A stretch of 64,000 nucleotides of DNA from Candidatus Protoclostridium gallicola (GTDB lineage: Bacteria; Bacillota; Clostridia; Christensenellales; Pumilibacteraceae), in assembly GCA_904387375.1 (NCBI GenBank), contig CAJFLE010000001.1, forward strand, positions 186,001 to 250,000, written 5' to 3'. How positions within the stretch are numbered: position 1 is the first letter of the stretch; each line of letters starts with the position of its first letter. The notes below the pieces were generated by a model that had not been told where the DNA came from, made no database searches, and was given only the letters and a program-made list of their open reading frames with translations. A program made the position numbers and the translations under genes. Of the stretch, positions 17,344-25,915 are shown in pieces.

Positions 17344-17372
17344 TTGACATTCCGGCAGAGATATGTTATTTT
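17344..17372 (+). promoter_or_regulatory. Promoter of the Spo0A-C-like gene
   Basis: TTGACA (17344-17349), a 17-nt spacer and TATTTT (17367-17372) in an AT-rich 207-bp intergenic stretch; I see no other element there. Confidence 0.6.
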
Positions 17373-17438
17373 ATCTTCACAAAGGCGCGGGTGAGCGCCG
17401 TAACCAAGTACACTTAATAACTTCTATCGGAGGACAAG

Positions 17439-17801
17439 ATGAATACAATTTCGGAAAAACTGGTGCAGCAGGAAGTGAGCAAGTGCTTGCTCGGAATGGG
17501 AATTTATCCCAACGTGATCGGATTTACCAATCTGATCAACTCGGTTATAGCCGTTGTAGAGATGGGCAACAACGGTCCGTCGATATGCGAAGCGTATAAG
17601 CAGGCGGGACGCAAAATCAATAAAAGCGCCGCTTCCGTGGAACGCTCAATACGTGCTCTTATATCCAAGTGCGCAAACGGCAACAGTCTGGCCCGGCTTA
17701 ACGATTATTTCGGTTATCCTGTCGTGCAGGATTATCCCATAAGCGCCGGTGAGCTCGTATGCCTGCTCGCGACCAAGATCATATACGAAATACTTCCGTG
17801 A
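17439..17801 (+). CDS. Stand-alone Spo0A C-terminal-type DNA-binding protein
   Basis: A 120-aa protein corresponding to the DNA-binding half of Spo0A with no receiver domain. Matching features include the LGMGIYPNVIGFTNLINSVI stretch (compare the IGVPAHIKGYLYLREAI region of Spo0A), the recognition-helix region INKSAASVERSIRALI (compare NTTASRVERAIRHAI), then NDYFGYP and SAGELVCLLATKI. It has its own promoter and a GGAGG site. It could bind 0A-like boxes without phosphorylation control, as an activator or competitor of Spo0A. Its small size and clean start argue for an independent gene, not a fragment. Confidence 0.82.
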   Translation: MNTISEKLVQQEVSKCLLGMGIYPNVIGFTNLINSVIAVVEMGNNGPSICEAYKQAGRKINKSAASVERSIRALISKCANGNSLARLNDYFGYPVVQDYPISAGELVCLLATKIIYEILP

Positions 17802-17822
17802 TTTTTTACTTAATCAAATCGC

Positions 17823-17851
17823 TTGACAATCGGGAATTATTGTTGTAATAT
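17823..17851 (+). promoter_or_regulatory. Promoter of the thrS T-box transcript
   Basis: TTGACA (17823-17828), a 17-nt spacer and TAATAT (17846-17851). Confidence 0.75.
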
Positions 17852-17857
17852 ATCCGT

Positions 17858-18090
17858 ATAATTGAATTTCCGGTCTTCCGGACAAGTAGTGACGGAGAAT
17901 TAGGCGGATAAGAGAGCATCCGACGCGGCTGAAAGCGGATGTGCGCATAACCGAAACGAAACCACCGGATTGGGAGCTTTGGCAGAGGTAATCTGCAGAA
18001 CCAGGCTGCGCTCTGTGCGCGGTAAAATAAGGGTGGAACCACGGTCTGACACATCGTCCTTAAACTGAAAAGTTTAAGGACTTTTGTTTT
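17858..18090 (+). promoter_or_regulatory. T-box riboswitch leader of thrS
   Basis: The T-box sequence AAGGGTGGAACCACGG is at 18029-18044. It is followed by a strong terminator, a perfect 10-bp stem (18056-18065 with 18072-18081) plus TTTTGTTTT. The upstream part folds as a large Stem I with CATCCG/CGGATG as a distal helix. An ACC triplet within 17950-17966 is the likely threonine specifier; several overlap so I cannot fix which. Together with the promoter this fills the 320-bp gap before thrS. Confidence 0.9.
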
Positions 18091-18121
18091 AGGGAAATAA
18101 AGAGGAAAACGGAGAAATATC

Positions 18122-20065
18122 ATGGTTAAAATCACACTGAAGGACGGCTCGGTAATTGAGGCCGAAAACGGTACGAAGATCGCCGCTATTGCGGCAGGGA
18201 TCAGTGAGGGGCTGGCGAGAGCCGCGCTTATCGCGCGTTTCAACGGCCGCCTCGTTGATCTTTCTTTTCCTGTCGAGGAAGACGGCAGTCTTGAAATTCT
18301 GACCTTTAAGGACGAAGAGGGAAGACAGGCCTACAGACATACCTGCTCGCACGTTCTCGCGCAGGCGGTGAAAAATCTTTACCCTGAGGCAAAATTGGCT
18401 ATCGGTCCGGCCATCAAGAACGGATTCTACTACGATTTCGATCTGCCGTCGTCGATTGCTATGGATGATCTTCCTCGCATCGAAAAGGAAATGGAATCCA
18501 TAATCAAAGCCGATCTTCCCGTCGTCCGTTCGGTGGTGACCCGCAAACAGGCAGTTACGAAGATGCGCGGCTTCGACGAAGTATATAAGCTTCAACTTAT
18601 AGAAGAGCTGCCGCGCGGCTCGGAGATAACGCTGTATTCTCAAGGAAATTTCGTCGATCTTTGCGCCGGACCGCATCTTGCAAGTACGGGAAAAATTAAA
18701 TGTTTCAAGCTCACTCAGATAACCGGCGCGTACTGGAAGGGAGACGAAAATAACAAGATGCTTACCAGAATATACGGCACGGCTTTCGAGAAAAAATCGG
18801 AAATGACCGAGTATCTCGAAAAACTCGAGGAGGCAAAAAAGCGCGATCACAACAAGATAGGGCGTGAGCTCGGCATTTTCATGACCGACGAGCTTGTAGG
18901 CCAGGGACTTCCGCTTTTCATGCCTAAAGGCGCCAAAATTCTGCAGACGTTGCAACGCTTTGTCGAGGACGAAGAAGAGCGCCGCGGCTATATGCTGACA
19001 AAAACCCCGCTTATGGCCAAGAGCGATCTCTATAAGGTTTCCGGACATTGGGATCATTATAAAGAAGGTATGTTCGTGCTCGGCGACGAGGCTATGGACG
19101 ACGAAGTCATGGCGCTTCGTCCCATGACCTGTCCGTTCCAGTATCTCATATATAAAAACGGCATTAAAAGCTATCGCGACCTGCCCTGCCGCTATGCCGA
19201 AACCTCGACTCTGTTCCGCAACGAGAGTAGCGGCGAAATGCACGGCCTTACGAGAGTGCGTCAGTTCACGCTGTCCGACGCTCACATTATGTGTACGCCC
19301 GATCAGGTAGAGGACGAATTCAAGCGCATACTCGACCTCATACTTTACGTGGAGGACTGCCTCGGCATACGCGACGAGATAACTTATCGTTTCTCCAAAT
19401 GGGATCCGAAAAAGAAATCGAAGTATATCAACAACCCCAAAGGGTGGAACGACACGCAGGCGCTGATGAAGAAGATTCTCGACGATATAGGTCTCGATTA
19501 CGTCGAGGCTGACGGCGAAGCCGCGTTCTACGGTCCCAAGCTTGACTTGCAGGCAAGCAATGTATGGGGCAAGGAAGACACCATAATTACCATTCAGATA
19601 GACTTCGGTCTGGCCGAACGGTTTGACATGACTTATGTCGCCGAGGACGGCAGCAAGAAACGCCCCATGATAATTCATCGCTCCTCCATAGGCAGCTATG
19701 AGCGTACGCTTGCAATGCTGATCGAGAAATACGCAGGAGCATTCCCGCTCTGGATCGCTCCCGTGCAGGTCAAGGTCATGTCGCTGACAGACAGAACCGC
19801 CGAGAAAGCGAAAGAGCTCGCGGATTCGTTGAAAAAGTGCGGAGTCAGAGCGGAAGCCGACGTCAGAAACGAAAAAATAGGATTCAAGATCAGAGAAGCG
19901 CAGCTTGAAAAGGTACCGTACATGCTCGTTATCGGCGACAAGGAAGCCGAGTCCGGAACGGTGTCCGTCCGCGCGCGTAAAGAGGGAGATCTCGGTCAGA
20001 TGACATACGACGACTTCCTTGCGCGAGTAAAGCACGAAATCGAAACATTTTCTTTGGAAAACTGA
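18122..20065 (+). CDS. thrS: Threonine-tRNA ligase
   Basis: A 647-aa class II synthetase of standard length. The N-terminal TGS domain (residues 1-60) is followed by the HTCSHVLAQAV editing-domain start. Zinc ligands are the Cys in RPMTCPFQYL, the His in SDAHIMCT and the His in IIHRSSIGSYERTLAML, which is also motif 3. The C-terminal anticodon-binding domain starts at WIAPVQVKVM. It charges tRNA-Thr (one copy at 2585) and is controlled by its T-box. CGGAG lies 8 nt before the ATG. Confidence 0.97.
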   Translation: MVKITLKDGSVIEAENGTKIAAIAAGISEGLARAALIARFNGRLVDLSFPVEEDGSLEILTFKDEEGRQAYRHTCSHVLAQAVKNLYPEAKLAIGPAIKNGFYYDFDLPSSIAMDDLPRIEKEMESIIKADLPVVRSVVTRKQAVTKMRGFDEVYKLQLIEELPRGSEITLYSQGNFVDLCAGPHLASTGKIKCFKLTQITGAYWKGDENNKMLTRIYGTAFEKKSEMTEYLEKLEEAKKRDHNKIGRELGIFMTDELVGQGLPLFMPKGAKILQTLQRFVEDEEERRGYMLTKTPLMAKSDLYKVSGHWDHYKEGMFVLGDEAMDDEVMALRPMTCPFQYLIYKNGIKSYRDLPCRYAETSTLFRNESSGEMHGLTRVRQFTLSDAHIMCTPDQVEDEFKRILDLILYVEDCLGIRDEITYRFSKWDPKKKSKYINNPKGWNDTQALMKKILDDIGLDYVEADGEAAFYGPKLDLQASNVWGKEDTIITIQIDFGLAERFDMTYVAEDGSKKRPMIIHRSSIGSYERTLAMLIEKYAGAFPLWIAPVQVKVMSLTDRTAEKAKELADSLKKCGVRAEADVRNEKIGFKIREAQLEKVPYMLVIGDKEAESGTVSVRARKEGDLGQMTYDDFLARVKHEIETFSLEN

Positions 20066-20075
20066 GTAAAATCGG

Positions 20076-20105
20076 TTGACAAACGCGGTTCGTTTGGCAT
20101 ATAAT
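20076..20105 (+). promoter_or_regulatory. Promoter of infC-rpmI-rplT
   Basis: TTGACA (20076-20081), an 18-nt spacer and TATAAT (20100-20105); the best-matched sigma-A promoter in the window. Confidence 0.85.
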
Positions 20106-20111
20106 ATCCGA

Positions 20112-20237
20112 GTTGAAAGCAGATTTTATCTCACCGTTCGGGTAGACTCGGAACGGTAACGCAATTGGAATATATGCCTTATCGGGCGCAAATCGATTGT
20201 AATGAGCGTGAAATCTGTTTTCACGCTCTAATTTTTT
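20112..20237 (+). promoter_or_regulatory. infC-rpmI-rplT leader with transcription attenuator
   Basis: The leader ends in an intrinsic terminator (20204-20213 with 20219-20228, perfect 10-bp stem, then TAATTTTTT) located before the infC Shine-Dalgarno. In Bacillus and relatives ribosomal protein L20 binds this leader and causes premature termination; the L20 gene is third in the operon. I infer the same autoregulation from position and terminator, without having matched the L20-binding fold. Confidence 0.65.
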
Positions 20238-20254
20238 ATCGGAGGATACGACCT

Positions 20255-20773
20255 ATCAACAGACAGCCCGAAGTCGAAATCAATCGCAGAATTCGCGACC
20301 GCGAAATCCGTCTCATCGGCGAGAACGGCGAGCAGCTCGGTATCATGAGTGCCGACGCCGCGAACAGGATTGCCGACGAAAAGAATCTTGACCTCGTGAA
20401 AATCAGTCCTCAGTCAACGCCGCCTGTGTGTAAGCTGATGGATTACAGCAAATATAAATTCGAAAAGTCCAAAAAGGATAAAGAGGCCAAGCGCAATCAG
20501 AAACAGAACGAGACGAAAAAGATCTGGTTGTCTATGACAATAGACCGTCATGATCTCGAAACGAAAGCTCGCGCGGCGGAAAAATTTCTTATCGCGGGCA
20601 ATAAAGTCGAAGTATCCATCCGGATGAAAGGCCGGCAGCAGGCGCACGCCAAACTCGGCGTGGAAGTTATGCGTGATTTTTACGCCATAGTGGAAAGCGT
20701 AAGCGTTATCGAACGCGCTCCGCTTACCGAAGGCCGCAATATCCTGATGATATTGGCACCAAATAAAAAATAA
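20255..20773 (+). CDS. infC: Translation initiation factor IF-3, predicted ATC start
   Basis: The protein matches IF-3 from [21 protein letters not shown] onward, with the C-domain near [23 protein letters not shown]. No ATG, GTG or TTG exists at the right place. GGAGG at 20241-20245 is followed 9 nt later by ATC at 20255, giving a 172-aa product, almost exactly the family length. infC uses a rare non-AUG start (ATT) in E. coli and Bacillus, which lets IF-3 control its own synthesis. An upstream ATG at 20165 would add about 30 residues encoded in the terminator region and is unlikely. Confidence 0.9.
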   Translation: MNRQPEVEINRRIRDREIRLIGENGEQLGIMSADAANRIADEKNLDLVKISPQSTPPVCKLMDYSKYKFEKSKKDKEAKRNQKQNETKKIWLSMTIDRHDLETKARAAEKFLIAGNKVEVSIRMKGRQQAHAKLGVEVMRDFYAIVESVSVIERAPLTEGRNILMILAPNKK

Positions 20774-20789
20774 GTCTACGGAGGAACAT

Positions 20790-20993
20790 ATGCCTAAAAT
20801 GAAGAGCCACAGCGGCGCGAAGAAGCGTTTTCGCGTCAGCAAATCCGGCAAAGTAAAACGCAACTACCAGAATAAGAATCATATTCTGACCAAGAAAGAC
20901 AGCAAGAGAAAAATGAGACTTCGTCAGGGTACTTACCTTGCATCCGCTGAGGAATCCAAGACCGTCAAAGTCATGCTGCAGGGCAGGAGGTAA
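20790..20993 (+). CDS. rpmI: 50S ribosomal protein L35
   Basis: A 67-aa very basic protein with the L35 signature [23 protein letters not shown]. It sits between infC and rplT as in most bacteria. CGGAGG precedes the ATG. Confidence 0.97.
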   Translation: MPKMKSHSGAKKRFRVSKSGKVKRNYQNKNHILTKKDSKRKMRLRQGTYLASAEESKTVKVMLQGRR

Positions 20994-20999
20994 TCGGAC

Positions 21000-21350
21000 A
21001 TGAGAATCAAGAGAAGCGTAAACGCACTTAAAAAACGCAGAAAGATAATGAGACTCGCGAAGGGCTATTTCGGCTCCAAATCGCGTTCGTACCGCATCGC
21101 GCGCGAAGCGGTCATGAAATCCCAGATGTACGCGTTCGTCGGACGCCGTCTGAAGAAGAGAGATTTCCGCAAGCTGTGGATCGCGAGAATAAATGCCGCA
21201 GCGCGCATCAACGGACTGTCTTACAGCAAGTTCATGCACGGGCTCAAAGTTTCGGGTATCGACCTCAACAGAAAGGTTCTTGCAGACATCGCGGTGACCG
21301 ACGCCGCAACGTTTGCCAAGCTTGCCGAAAAAGCGAAGGCCGCACAGTAA
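21000..21350 (+). CDS. rplT: 50S ribosomal protein L20
   Basis: A 116-aa basic protein with the typical N-terminal RNA-binding extension ([24 protein letters not shown]) and the conserved [18 protein letters not shown]. It is essential for early 50S assembly and is the probable repressor of its own operon through the leader at 20112-20237. It lies 6 nt after rpmI. Confidence 0.97.
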   Translation: MRIKRSVNALKKRRKIMRLAKGYFGSKSRSYRIAREAVMKSQMYAFVGRRLKKRDFRKLWIARINAAARINGLSYSKFMHGLKVSGIDLNRKVLADIAVTDAATFAKLAEKAKAAQ

Positions 21351-21356
21351 CAAATC

Positions 21357-21382
21357 AAACAGAAGCGAAAGCTTCTGTTTTT
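21357..21382 (+). terminator. Terminator after rplT
   Basis: AAACAGAAGC (21357-21366), a GAAA tetraloop, GCTTCTGTTT (21371-21380) and more T. Confidence 0.85.
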
Positions 21383-21417
21383 GATATGGGGACGCATTTC
21401 ATTATGCGGCGCATGGT

Positions 21418-22155
21418 ATGATAATTACGTCAAAGGACAATAAAATCGTAAAATACGTGCGCAAGCTGTCGCAGAAAAAGTATCGTGACGAATACGGATG
21501 CTTTATCGTGGAAGGCGTCCGCGCCGTCGGCGACGTGCTCGGTTATCCGGGCGCCGAAACCGAAACGGTGGTCGTTTCGGAAAGCAGATGCGGCGACTAT
21601 CCGGGTGCCGTTGTCGTATCCGACGAAGTGTTTGCATCCATGTGCGAAACCGAAAACGGACAGGGTATTCTTTCGGTCGTCAGAATTCCGGAGCCGTCGC
21701 CGGTGACGTGCGATAACGTACTGTTTCTCGACGGCGTGCGCGATCCCGGCAATCTCGGAACACTGATTCGTACCGCCTGCGCCGCGGGTTATCGCGACGT
21801 ATGTCTCCGCGCATGCGCAGATCCGTTTTCCGGCAAGGTCGTCAGAAGCACGATGTCCGCCGTAATCAAGGTAAATCTTGTTCTGTCCGATATCGGGATG
21901 CTGCTCGCGCTGAAAAGTGCCGGTTATACGATATACGGGGCTGATATGGACGGACGGAATATATTCGGAACGGGTGCGGCGCAGGGAAAGACATGCGTGG
22001 TCGTAGGCGGCGAAGCGAACGGCATTACGGACGAGGTCAGAACGCTTTGCGACGAAATCGTCGCGATTCCTATGGATGGCGATATAGAATCGCTCAATGC
22101 CGCCGTAAGCGGCGGAATAATAATGTACAATCTGAAATTCAATAAAGCGAGGTAA
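21418..22155 (+). CDS. SpoU/TrmH-family RNA 2'-O-methyltransferase
   Basis: A 245-aa protein with a small N-terminal substrate-binding domain and a C-terminal SPOUT knot. The three family motifs are visible: [25 protein letters not shown] and [22 protein letters not shown]. It should methylate a ribose in rRNA or tRNA with S-adenosylmethionine; the rplT-adjacent position recalls Bacillus YsgA, but the site is not known. The start has no clear Shine-Dalgarno, and no promoter is evident after the rplT terminator. Confidence 0.9.
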   Translation: MIITSKDNKIVKYVRKLSQKKYRDEYGCFIVEGVRAVGDVLGYPGAETETVVVSESRCGDYPGAVVVSDEVFASMCETENGQGILSVVRIPEPSPVTCDNVLFLDGVRDPGNLGTLIRTACAAGYRDVCLRACADPFSGKVVRSTMSAVIKVNLVLSDIGMLLALKSAGYTIYGADMDGRNIFGTGAAQGKTCVVVGGEANGITDEVRTLCDEIVAIPMDGDIESLNAAVSGGIIMYNLKFNKAR

Positions 22156-22160
22156 CATCA

Positions 22161-22895
22161 ATGTCAGGACATTCGAAATGGCACAATATACAGCAGGCGA
22201 AGGGCAAAGCCGACGCCGCGAGGGGTAAAATATTTACTAAGATAGGCAGAGAAATCGCCGTTGCGGTCAAAAGCGGCGGTCCGGATCCCAATTCCAATGC
22301 GGCGCTCCGTGCGGTTATCGATAAAGCAAAAGCAAACAACATGCCCAAGGACAATATCACCAGAAGCATACAGAAAGCAAACGGGGAACTGGGCAGCATA
22401 AACTACGAGAGCATCGTTTACGAAGGATACGGCACCAACGGCGTTGCGGTGATTGTCGAAGCGCTGACGGATAATAAAAACCGTACCGGCGGCGAGGTCA
22501 GACATATATTCGACCGCTCCGGCGGCAGCCTCGGCACTACCGGCTGCGTTTCGTATATGTTCACGACCAAAGGCGTTATCGGAATAGAGAAAAAGCCGGG
22601 CATGGACGACGACGAAATGATGATGCTTGCGCTCGATGCGGGCGCAGACGACTTTGACATCGCCGACGGTTACTACGAAATACTGACGTCCGCCGATAAA
22701 TTTGCGTCGGTGCGCGACGCGCTGGTAGCGGCCGGTGTCGAGTATTCTTCCGCAGAGCTCGATCGTGTGCCGCAGAATACGATCAGACTTGAGGCCGAAG
22801 ACAGAGACAAACTGCTTAAAATGCTGGACGCGTTCGAAGACAACGACGACGTGCAGAACGTATATCATAACGCCGAGTACGACGAAGAGGGTTGA
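22161..22895 (+). CDS. yebC: YebC/PmpR family protein
   Basis: A 244-aa protein starting [24 protein letters not shown], the YebC signature, with the central [21 protein letters not shown] stretch and a standard three-domain length. Members were described as transcription regulators; some Bacillus homologues help ribosomes through proline stretches. It lies 5 nt after the methyltransferase gene and next to proA. Confidence 0.95.
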   Translation: MSGHSKWHNIQQAKGKADAARGKIFTKIGREIAVAVKSGGPDPNSNAALRAVIDKAKANNMPKDNITRSIQKANGELGSINYESIVYEGYGTNGVAVIVEALTDNKNRTGGEVRHIFDRSGGSLGTTGCVSYMFTTKGVIGIEKKPGMDDDEMMMLALDAGADDFDIADGYYEILTSADKFASVRDALVAAGVEYSSAELDRVPQNTIRLEAEDRDKLLKMLDAFEDNDDVQNVYHNAEYDEEG

Positions 22896-22900
22896 TTATT

Positions 22901-24142
22901 ATGAGAACCGTAGAGGAAACTTGCAGACTTGCGAAGGAGAACGCGGCGTATCCCGCGCTCCTTTCCACGCTCGATAAGAACAGAATGTTGCAGATCATAT
23001 CCGATGCGGTAAAAAAGGAATCGGATAAAATCTTGCAGGCAAACGAAACGGATATAAAAAATGCCGTAGATTTGCCCGAACATATGATAGACAGGCTTCG
23101 CCTGAACAAAAAGCGGATCGCCGAGATAGGAGAGGGGATTTATCAGCTCATCGCGCTGGACGATCCGGTAGGTAAAGTGCTGGCCAGCTGGGTCAATCAC
23201 GCGGGCCTTCAGATAATGAAAGTATCCGTGCCTCTCGGTGTGATCGGCATTATATACGAAGCTCGCCCCAACGTGACCTGCGATGTTATCGCTCTGTGCA
23301 TAAAAACGGGCAATGCCGTCGTCCTGCGCGGCAGCAAGGACGCTTATCTGACCAACAGGGCGATAGTCGACGTTATATGCGCGTCGCTTGAGAACGCCGG
23401 ATATAAATCCGGATTCATTCAGCTTATTGACGATACTACGCGCGAAGGCGCCGAAAAATTCATGCGTATGGACGAATATGTCGACGTTCTCATTCCTCGC
23501 GGTTCGGCGTCGCTTATTCAGACTACCAAGAAAAAGTCAACCATTCCGGTAATAGAAACAGGCGCCGGCAACTGCCATCTGTACGTTGAGAAAAGCGGCG
23601 ACATTGAGGTTGCAAAAAAAATACTTATCAACGGCAAACTGCAGCGTCCCAGCGTGTGCAATGCGCTTGAAAGTCTGCTCGTAGACAGGGAGATTGCCGA
23701 AAAGGCGCTGCCCGTACTTCTTTCGGCCATGCGCGAAAACAACGTTACGGTACATGGCTGTCCCGAAACGGCGAAAATATTTCCCGATGTGACTCCGGCG
23801 ACCGATGAAGATTACGCGACCGAATATCACGGATACGAACTGTCATGCAAGGTTGTCGGAAGTACAGACGAAGCAATTGCTCATATAAATAAATACGGAA
23901 CCCATCACAGTGACGCAATCGTGACCGAAAATAATGCCGCTGCGGAAAAGTTTCTGCGCGAGGTTGACAGCGCTGCGGTGTATGTAAACGCATCTACAAG
24001 ATTTACAGACGGCTTTGAGTTCGGATTCGGTGCCGAAATGGGAATATCCACGCAGAAACTGCATGCAAGAGGTCCTCTCGGCCCTGAGCAGCTGACCGGC
24101 TTCAAATATCAGATTATAGGCCGCGGGCAGATCCGTCAATGA
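22901..24142 (+). CDS. proA: Glutamate-5-semialdehyde dehydrogenase (gamma-glutamyl phosphate reductase)
   Basis: A 413-aa enzyme of proline synthesis that reduces gamma-glutamyl phosphate with NADPH. The catalytic cysteine lies in LQRPSVCNALESLLVD; EARPNVTCDVIALCIKTGNA and the C-terminal GFGAEMGISTQKLHARGP are also family-typical. I chose the ATG at 22901 over an upstream TTG because GAGG sits 10 nt before it. The partner proB is not in the window; proC is at 50.4 kb in a different operon. Confidence 0.95.
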   Translation: MRTVEETCRLAKENAAYPALLSTLDKNRMLQIISDAVKKESDKILQANETDIKNAVDLPEHMIDRLRLNKKRIAEIGEGIYQLIALDDPVGKVLASWVNHAGLQIMKVSVPLGVIGIIYEARPNVTCDVIALCIKTGNAVVLRGSKDAYLTNRAIVDVICASLENAGYKSGFIQLIDDTTREGAEKFMRMDEYVDVLIPRGSASLIQTTKKKSTIPVIETGAGNCHLYVEKSGDIEVAKKILINGKLQRPSVCNALESLLVDREIAEKALPVLLSAMRENNVTVHGCPETAKIFPDVTPATDEDYATEYHGYELSCKVVGSTDEAIAHINKYGTHHSDAIVTENNAAAEKFLREVDSAAVYVNASTRFTDGFEFGFGAEMGISTQKLHARGPLGPEQLTGFKYQIIGRGQIRQ

Positions 24143-25173
24143 GTATTTTCGACAAATACCTTGAGAAGGCGAAAAGCAAGGGCAATGCGGGCAGCCGCGG
24201 AAAGGCCGTAAAAAATTCCGGTTATTCCGCGATTGAGTCTTTTACCAATGCGACGGAAGATGAAAATATTCATGAGGGTCATAGGCGGCGTATGCGGGAA
24301 CGATATGAGAAAGACCCGGATATGGAAACTTTTGCACCGCATGAAGTGCTGGAATTGTACCTGTTTAACGCCGTCCCGCGAAAAGATACCAACGAAATTG
24401 CCCATAGGCTGATAAATACTTTCGGCTCGCTGAGCGCCGTATTCGAAGCCTCTGTTGACGATCTTATGACCGTAAAGGATATGACCGAAAACGCCGCGAT
24501 GATGATCAGGCAGACGTTGACGGTGGCCGACATATATCACCGCATGAAGTTTGCCGACAGAGCCGCGCTCGGCAACGCGATGTCGGTATCTCAGTATTAC
24601 AGATCATTTTTTATGAATAAGAACCGCGAACTTGCCTACGCGGCGCTCCTCGATATTAACGACTGTATAATATCCACGGAAAACGTGGGCAAGGGCGCGG
24701 CGGCTACAGTCGATATCGATTCCGTAAAGCTGATGCGGAATGTGCGGGAAAAATACGCCTCAAAGGTTATTTTCATGCACAATCATCCGAGCGGTAACGT
24801 ATATCCTTCCGACATCGATCTGGTTACCACGAGCAGTATGATGGTCAGTCTTCAAATGATGGGCGTACGGCTTGTCGATCATGTCATTTTTTCGCCGGAC
24901 GGGTATTATTTCAGCTTTTTCCAAAACGGACTCATTGCTATACTCGGCCGGCGCTGCAATACTTTCTTCGATATCGATGTGATGAGCAGACCGGTAGCGG
25001 GAGGCGACGGCATCGTATACGGCCGCGGAGGAGTAGGGCTTTCGTTCGAAAACTACGAGGCATGTGAAAACGAACTTCTCGGCGACGGTGAAGAGATGGA
25101 ATCGTACAGGGATCTTGCCGAAAGGTTTAAAAACGGTATCGTGCATCATGTGGACGATACCGTCGACGATTAA
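24139..25173 (+). CDS. radC: RadC/JAMM-domain protein with C-terminal extension
   Basis: A 344-aa protein, longer than the usual 220-230 aa. A helix-hairpin-helix-like region (LINTFGSLSAVFEASVDDLMTVKDM) is followed by the JAMM metalloprotease-like motif HNHPSGNVYPSDID and an acidic residue downstream. The last 75 or so residues form an acidic extension without recognisable domain, and the first 35 are basic. Despite the name, RadC proteins are not firmly shown to act in repair. It overlaps proA by ATGA. Confidence 0.88.
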   Translation: MSIFDKYLEKAKSKGNAGSRGKAVKNSGYSAIESFTNATEDENIHEGHRRRMRERYEKDPDMETFAPHEVLELYLFNAVPRKDTNEIAHRLINTFGSLSAVFEASVDDLMTVKDMTENAAMMIRQTLTVADIYHRMKFADRAALGNAMSVSQYYRSFFMNKNRELAYAALLDINDCIISTENVGKGAAATVDIDSVKLMRNVREKYASKVIFMHNHPSGNVYPSDIDLVTTSSMMVSLQMMGVRLVDHVIFSPDGYYFSFFQNGLIAILGRRCNTFFDIDVMSRPVAGGDGIVYGRGGVGLSFENYEACENELLGDGEEMESYRDLAERFKNGIVHHVDDTVDD

Positions 25174-25190
25174 TTGTAAGTAAAACACAA

Positions 25191-25228
25191 AAAACACTGC
25201 CGAAATTATTTAATTTCGGCAGTGTTTT
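25191..25228. terminator. Bidirectional terminator between radC and lexA
   Basis: A perfect 18-bp stem (25191-25208 with 25211-25228) has A-run and T-run ends, so it can work for both convergent genes. Confidence 0.9.
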
Positions 25229-25240
25229 GTCTGACATAGG

Positions 25241-25843
25241 TCAGAAATTGTTCCTTACCAAACCTACGACTTTACCCAATATCGTAACGTTGTCGGCTAT
25301 GATCGGAGTGTAAATTTCGTTTTCCGGCTGAAGGCGTATATGTCCGTTTTCTTTGTAAAAACGCTTTACGGTAGCTTCCTCATCGATCATTGCCACTACG
25401 ATTTCTCCGTTTTCCGCGGTATTCTGACTGTTAACGGCAATAAGATCTCCGTCAAGAATACCGGCGTTTATCATACTGTCGCCCTTGACGCGAAGGAAAT
25501 ACAGGGAAGAGCCGACAAAAAGCGAGGCGGGAACAGTGATCGTATCCACGATATTTTCTACCGCGAGTATGGGCACTCCGGCGGCGACTTTGCCGACGAC
25601 GGGGATTTCTTTTGTCGATTTGCCGCGGTTTTCCGATATCCCGATGGCGCGGTTTTTCGTTGCGGCCTTTTTAATCAATCCGGCGTCGCCGAGTTTGTTG
25701 ATATGATAAAAAGCCGTCGAAGTGGATTTCAGATTCATCGCCGAGCAGATTTCGCGCACCGACGGAGGATAACCGTATTCGTCGGTAAACTTGACTATGT
25801 AATCGTATACTTTTTTGGTTGTGCCTTTGACTGTTTTGTCCAT
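25241..25843 (-). CDS. lexA: SOS repressor LexA
   Basis: A 200-aa LexA. The N-terminal winged helix includes YGYPPSVREICSAMNLKSTSTAFYHI. The self-cleavage site is Ala88-Gly89 (GKVAAGVP), with catalytic Ser123 (GDSMINAGILDGD) and Lys160 (ATVKRF), all present. It should repress SOS genes until RecA filaments (recA at 53.1 kb) trigger cleavage. A LexA-box-like sequence overlaps its own -35. No good Shine-Dalgarno precedes the ATG. Confidence 0.96.
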   Translation of the reverse strand: MDKTVKGTTKKVYDYIVKFTDEYGYPPSVREICSAMNLKSTSTAFYHINKLGDAGLIKKAATKNRAIGISENRGKSTKEIPVVGKVAAGVPILAVENIVDTITVPASLFVGSSLYFLRVKGDSMINAGILDGDLIAVNSQNTAENGEIVVAMIDEEATVKRFYKENGHIRLQPENEIYTPIIADNVTILGKVVGLVRNNF

Positions 25844-25863
25844 GGTAAAATCCGTTTTCTTTT

Positions 25864-25903
25864 ATGATAACACGGCAGGCTTTGTTTTGTCAATCATACG
25901 TTC
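25864..25903 (-). promoter_or_regulatory. lexA promoter with imperfect LexA operator
   Basis: On the minus strand TTGACA (25888-25893), 18 nt and TATCAT (25864-25869). GAAC-GTAT-GATT (25892-25903, minus strand) has one perfect half of the Bacillus-type GAAC-N4-GTTC box and touches the -35, a position suited to autorepression. The second half matches only 2 of 4 bases. Confidence 0.5.
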
Positions 25904-25915
25904 TAAAATATCGGA

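Noticed and set aside
18089..20035. A 648-codon open frame antisense to thrS, and similar long antisense frames (for example 5429-7297 on the minus strand).
   Set aside because: They mirror the codon bias of the sense genes, show no recognisable motifs or start signals, and the sense strands encode clear conserved proteins.
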